From positions 14,457 to 36,170 of the forward strand of contig JAKCWW010004759.1 of assembly GCA_026260175.1 (NCBI GenBank): a stretch of DNA of 21,714 nucleotides, given 5' to 3'. The position numbers and the translations under genes are program-made. Under the pieces are notes generated by a model that saw nothing but the letters and a program-made list of their open reading frames with translations, did no database searches and was not told the DNA's origin. Source of the DNA: Reticulitermes lucifugus. Its lineage: Eukaryota; Arthropoda; Insecta; Blattodea; Rhinotermitidae. This document shows positions 18,212-21,714 of the stretch, piece after piece; the stretch's first letter is position 1; each line of letters begins with the position of its first letter.

Positions 18212-18494
18212 AGTAAAGGCAAAGTTCTCCCTATAACAGGCCATTAAGGCCCAGAGGGGGAGTAGAGATATAGCTCTACTCTTTCTTTAACCTCGGCGCT
18301 AGATGGGGTGGGTGGTCAACACCACGCCCCGGTTGCTTTACCCCCAGGAATGACCCGGTACCCATTTTATAGGAGTCTGGGTAGGCCCCAGGGCCGGTCT
18401 GGACGGGTGCTGAAAACCTCGCCCCTACCGGGATTCGATCCCCGGACCGCCCAGCTCGTAGCGAGTCGCTATACCGACTGAGCTATCCCGGCCC
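18212..18494 (-). mobile_element. tRNA-derived SINE (type III), near complete
   Basis: On the minus strand it starts GGGCCGGGATAGCTCAGTCG and keeps a tRNA-like head: A box TAGCTCAGTCGG (complement of 18474-18484) and a T-arm CCGGG/CCCGG around GATCGAATC (complement of 18431-18440). The body passes GGTTTTCAGCACCC and a GTAGAGCTATATCTCTAC palindrome and ends TTTGCCTTTACTTTTT. The head is not a complete tRNA because the 3' acceptor strand is missing. A tentative low-complexity duplication (ACAAAATAAA at 18198, ACACAATAAA at 18499) flanks it. Confidence 0.88.
18431..18484 (-). promoter_or_regulatory. RNA polymerase III internal promoter (A and B boxes)
   Basis: Both boxes of the type III SINE are close to consensus, with TAGCTCAGTCGG upstream of GGATCGAATCC on the minus strand. 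Confidence 0.78.
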
Positions 18495-18508
18495 ACACAC
18501 ACAATAAA

Positions 18509-19239
18509 GCATAAATAAGAAGTTCCGGAACATATGGATCTATGAACAACGTAACTGAATTAATTGTAAACGCTTTGCGCCTGCAACAACTTCGACATTT
18601 CCGTTTTGAGTGCATTTCACGGTAAACCTCCGGGCAATTGTTAAATGAAAGGGAAACTATTCTATGAGTCACACAGACGGTTCACAGTGAATACTCCTCA
18701 GATACATTAGTAAAAATTTAACACTTTAGTGGAAAGGAACGGGTTTCTAGTCTTGGTGACTTAAAATTTCTTAAGTCTGTGCTTCTTTCACATCCCTTCC
18801 AATTCATCACGCCCAGTCGGAGATGTTGAAAAGTGTCATCAAGTAAAAGAAAAAAGACCCTCCGTGTCCACAGCGGTTTTGGTTTGAGAATATTTGTTAA
18901 ATTACTACTGTAGTTCGTGCAAGAGAATCCTTCGGGCTTCTGCTGTAGCATGTGGCTTCATATTAACAGGATGGGTAATGCATGTGTAACGTAATATTTT
19001 GGGCCGTTCCCTTAACCACCGTTTCTATGGAAAAGCAACAATACATTCGCCTTTATTGTTGTTTACGTATATGTCACTGTTAATATAAAACTGCTAAGTG
19101 TTGCCATGGAAGTGCAACAATAGGCTCCCTTTGCACAGCTGTCGAGCTACAAAATATTTCGTACAGCAGTCAACAATATAAACGTACTTAGCTCTTCACG
19201 TACAGTGACCGATATGTTTGTCAGGTTTTAACCATATCT
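18509..19239. other. Unassigned spacer
   Basis: Two similar short segments, ATGGAAAAGCAACAATACAT near 19027 and ATGGAAGTGCAACAATAGGC near 19106, hint at an old local duplication. Nothing else is recognised. Confidence 0.4.
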
Positions 19240-19355
19240 GTAGTGCCTCGAAAGATTCTCGTAGAAATCCCCAGTACCAAATTTCGCGAATATCCGTCCA
19301 GTGCGAGCCGAGCTGATACAAGCGGACAGACGGGCGGAATGACGGACATACATGA
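19240..19355 (+). repeat. Dispersed repeat ending in GACA/GACG steps
   Basis: Plus-strand relative of 17085-17200, with AATATCCGTCCAGTGCGAGC followed by GCGGACAGACGGGCGGA and GACGGACATAC. Confidence 0.55.
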
Positions 19356-19408
19356 CGTAGCTAAGAGACGCTTATAGTGGCTTGTGCGAAAGTGCCTAAA
19401 AATCGAGT

Positions 19409-19430
19409 AGGTCCTCCGAAATGTCGAGAA
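19409..19430 (+). repeat. Fragment of motif family B
   Basis: AGGTCCTCCGAAATGTCGAG resembles the CTCCTCCGAAACGTCGGTAA half of family B; no GATGG half is visible. Confidence 0.35.
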
Positions 19431-20574
19431 ACGTGAAATTATCAGCCATTAATGGAAAAAGAAACTTTTAGTAAAACCTGCGTCGTTCAAGATCCACAAA
19501 CAGCTCAGTTTCAAGTGTTGAGACACAACAGGAGATATGTACTTCACTGGTCTTGTTAAATACCAAACATGAGGTTCAGTGATCACGAGCAAGCTATTTG
19601 GTATTTCTTGTGTAATACAGTAACAGTGAACACTGTCATATACCCACAAAATTCTCAGCAAACGTGTGAGGTGTTACCTACAAAAGTGACAGTGTGGAAT
19701 ATATCTAAGGCCTTTGAAGACACAAGCTTAAATCCAATCTGTTCACTGTAGTACGGGTAGCGAAAGCCATCAATTAAACGAAACTGGTGGACTCGAACAG
19801 ACTAAGAAAATATCCGGAAGGTAACAAAACGTGTCCGAACAAGGTTATCGTGACACAAAACAAGGGTTTAACCACGCGTGTCCGGAGCATGGATTCCGGA
19901 GATCGGGTAAGCGTACAAGACTTCCATGCATCTGGGTTATTTTGAAATCCACACTCAGGCGCCTTGCCAACAAAATAGCAAAAAGACTGCATGTAACTAT
20001 CGCAGTTAACAAGATAGGCACAAATGGAAACAGTGTCGGAACATGTTACGTCACAAATGGTATTGTAAAGTTCTTCAGACATGTCTATATTTCTTTCTTT
20101 GAAGACAGAATTGTTATCGATTGTCTTTTTCAATATCAGACCATACGTTTAGACCTTGTGGAAGTAGGTAATATCTACTATCGTTGCCTACACACTCGTA
20201 TGCATATATTTAACGTGATATACTAAATATAGCGGATACTAATCACGGACAATACGCTGACTCACACCATCAGCGATAGATGCCACCAAATCACTCAACA
20301 GAATAGCATATCCTGAACCACGTGTTAAGAACACAAGACAAAGACTGCACACAACACATCAACACAAACAGGAATTTTACAAGTCGTGTTAAAGAAGCCC
20401 CTGTGCTTAATTACTGAACACGCGGCGAAGACTTACGGGAGAGGAGAGTACGCGTACAGCTCAATGCCTTACTTACGTCAGCTCGAGCAAGCGAAGGGTT
20501 TGACTTACACTCCAGCCGCTTTACTCACGGGACATGATATTGGTATGCATTGGATAGGAGGCTAGATGAGCCCC
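19431..20574. other. Unassigned spacer
   Basis: Two overlapping antiparallel frames (19774-20133 on -, 19831-20226 on +) have no recognised domain. Nothing else is recognised. Confidence 0.4.
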
Positions 20575-20589
20575 CAGACCTGTTCTAAC

Positions 20590-20700
20590 ACTGTTAAGTA
20601 GAGAAAAATGTCAGTCCCTGGCGGAAACAGAACCCCGGTCAGCCAGTCGGTACCAAGTCTCTGGACAGATACAACTATCCAGCAACCAGACTTAAATTTC
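20590..20700 (-). mobile_element. Possible degenerate tRNA-derived SINE head
   Basis: On the minus strand GGTTGCTGGATAGTTG is followed by TCTGTCCAGAGAC and a B-box-like GGGGTTCTGTTTCC (complement of about 20627-20640). The order is that of a SINE head, but no second copy in the window supports it. Confidence 0.4.
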
Positions 20701-21084
20701 TAAGCGTGAATAAGATGTCATAGAATTAATTTAAGGATTCCGAAATAGAGACACGTTACTGAGAATTAGAATAAAGACAAGCTTATTTAGCGTACATGCT
20801 ACTGGCGTCTCCGCTTGTCTAAGGGCTGTCTAGAAAAGGCAACAAAGCGATCAGGCTTGGAGAGTGTTCCTTAGTTTGTCCAGGTAAATACCGGGATAAT
20901 TTCAAAGAGGCTACGACCGTCTTCAACAAAATATTTGCCTAAAGAATAACTTTCTCTACCGTTAAAGGACAAATAGACCTATGAAGTACCCTTATTTAGT
21001 TTCAACTCTAAACGTGTGACTACATGATTTATTCTCAGATACAAACGAAAAATAAAACAGAATGTAACATCTTGAACTATCCTT
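20701..21084. other. Unassigned spacer
   Basis: Nothing is recognised. Confidence 0.4.
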
Positions 21085-21136
21085 AAAATGGATGCAGCAA
21101 ACTCCTTCGAAACGTTGATAACTACACACAAATATA
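21085..21136 (+). repeat. Motif family B, left part, interrupted by a SINE
   Basis: ATGGATGCAGCAAACTCCTT is followed by CGAAACGTTGATAACTAC. The expected downstream part of the family resumes at 21417 after the SINE insertion. Confidence 0.65.
21125..21136. repeat. Target-site duplication, left copy
   Basis: CACACAAATATA matches CACACAAACATA at 21405-21416 in 11 of 12 positions. Confidence 0.75.
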
Positions 21137-21404
21137 GGAAGCAAGCTAGACGAGGAAAAGCAATCGCTACACAGGCCTGGACAGACCCTTTGGGCAACAG
21201 AAGCTTGAAGCTCCCAGAATTTCTAGACAATCGACACAGGAAGGTCGTAGGATTGTCAGCCCTACGAACCGGCCGCCTTTACTTCCCAGGAGACATCCCT
21301 GGAACTCATTTCTGTTAGAGACTGAGTCGAACCCAGGGCCATAGTGCGGCGAAAAGGATTATGTAAATGAAAAATTACAATTACACCATCGTGAATCGAA
21401 TCCG
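21137..21404 (-). mobile_element. tRNA-derived SINE (type I), 5'-truncated
   Basis: The minus strand starts at the B box (GCGGATTCGATTC, complement of 21392-21404) and follows the 3291-3590 copy block by block: ATGGTGTAATTG, ACATAATCC, TATGGCCCTGGGTTCGACTC, TCCTGGGAAGTAAAGGCGG and GTAGGGCTGAC, to CTTGCTTCC at its 3' end. The A box and the first part of the head are missing, so this copy lacks its own promoter. Confidence 0.87.
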
Positions 21405-21416
21405 CACACAAACATA
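21405..21416. repeat. Target-site duplication, right copy
   Basis: CACACAAACATA; see the left copy at 21125-21136. Confidence 0.75.
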
Positions 21417-21460
21417 AACGGCGTCATATTTCATAAGATGGAAAAATCTTCATGAACAAA
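21417..21460 (+). repeat. Motif family B, right part after the SINE
   Basis: AACGGCGTCATATTTCATAA corresponds to ACGGCGTCACATCTCATAA in the uninterrupted copy at 4472-4490. Confidence 0.65.
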
Positions 21461-21714
21461 GTTGTTACAACCTCAAATCCCGCAAACAGTACAATACTCT
21501 TGATTATTTGTACCAACAAATGCACTAAGACAGTTTTTTCACTGTTTTCTTTATTATAAGGATGCCCCAGGAGGGAAGGAGGTCCTACCAACAATATAAC
21601 ACACAGATAACTGGAATACACGGTGAAAATAGGACCACGCTGCCATTAATTAATAATTATACTATAGAAGGTAGTATAATATACTACTTGATTTTATTGT
21701 AATTTTAAAATTTA
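21461..21714. other. Unassigned spacer to the window end
   Basis: AT-rich. It includes the palindrome-like AGTATAATATACTA near 21673. Nothing is recognised. Confidence 0.4.

Noticed and set aside
18423-18494. A functional tRNA gene on the minus strand
   Set aside because: A and B boxes and a T arm are present, but the 3' acceptor strand is missing and a SINE body follows.

Overview
The window looks like non-coding, repeat-dominated DNA from a large animal genome, most likely an insect. Four kinds of tRNA-derived SINEs with RNA polymerase III boxes, 5'-truncated non-LTR retrotransposon tails ending in TTAG repeats, a decayed mariner/Tc1-type transposase and many simple repeats all point to a large arthropod genome. 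The look of the SINEs and of the LINE tail suggests a cockroach or termite (Blattodea). That assignment comes from remembered similarity and was not checked. I found no convincing host protein-coding gene, functional tRNA or rRNA. The longest open frames are small, carry no recognisable domain and lie in spacer or inside dead mobile elements.

Layout. 256-1368 (-) is a frameshifted transposase fossil, still readable from its N-terminal DNA-binding part to its stop. 1633-1961 is a SINE with 13-bp target-site duplications and a 143-N assembly gap inside it. 3291-3590 is a second SINE type. 4134-4243 is a 22-bp x 5 tandem repeat. 4820-5364 is a 521-bp non-coding element with roughly 120-bp inverted terminal repeats, a one-sided 36-bp extension and a 12-bp target-site duplication; its architecture resembles Penelope-like elements, and each terminal repeat carries a hammerhead-like core. 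8046-8545 is a LINE tail interrupted by a second, inverted copy of the same tail, with an 11-bp duplication. 8801-8990 and 14959-15235 are copies of a third SINE type. 10477-10949 is a second inverted-repeat element, related in architecture to the one at 4.8 kb. 12451-12950 is another LINE tail. 16760-16947 is a degenerate 41-bp minisatellite. 18212-18494 (-) is a fourth SINE type. 21085-21460 is a dispersed repeat split by a 5'-truncated SINE (21137-21404, -) with its own duplication.

Recurring theme. A short motif built as GATGG, then 10-14 bases, then CCGAAACRTS occurs about nine times in at least three sequence contexts. In two cases it sits in both arms of an inverted-repeat element. This is the most interesting signal in the window and may be a ribozyme-like structural motif of Penelope-type retroelements. 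None of the elements appears able to move by its own coding capacity.
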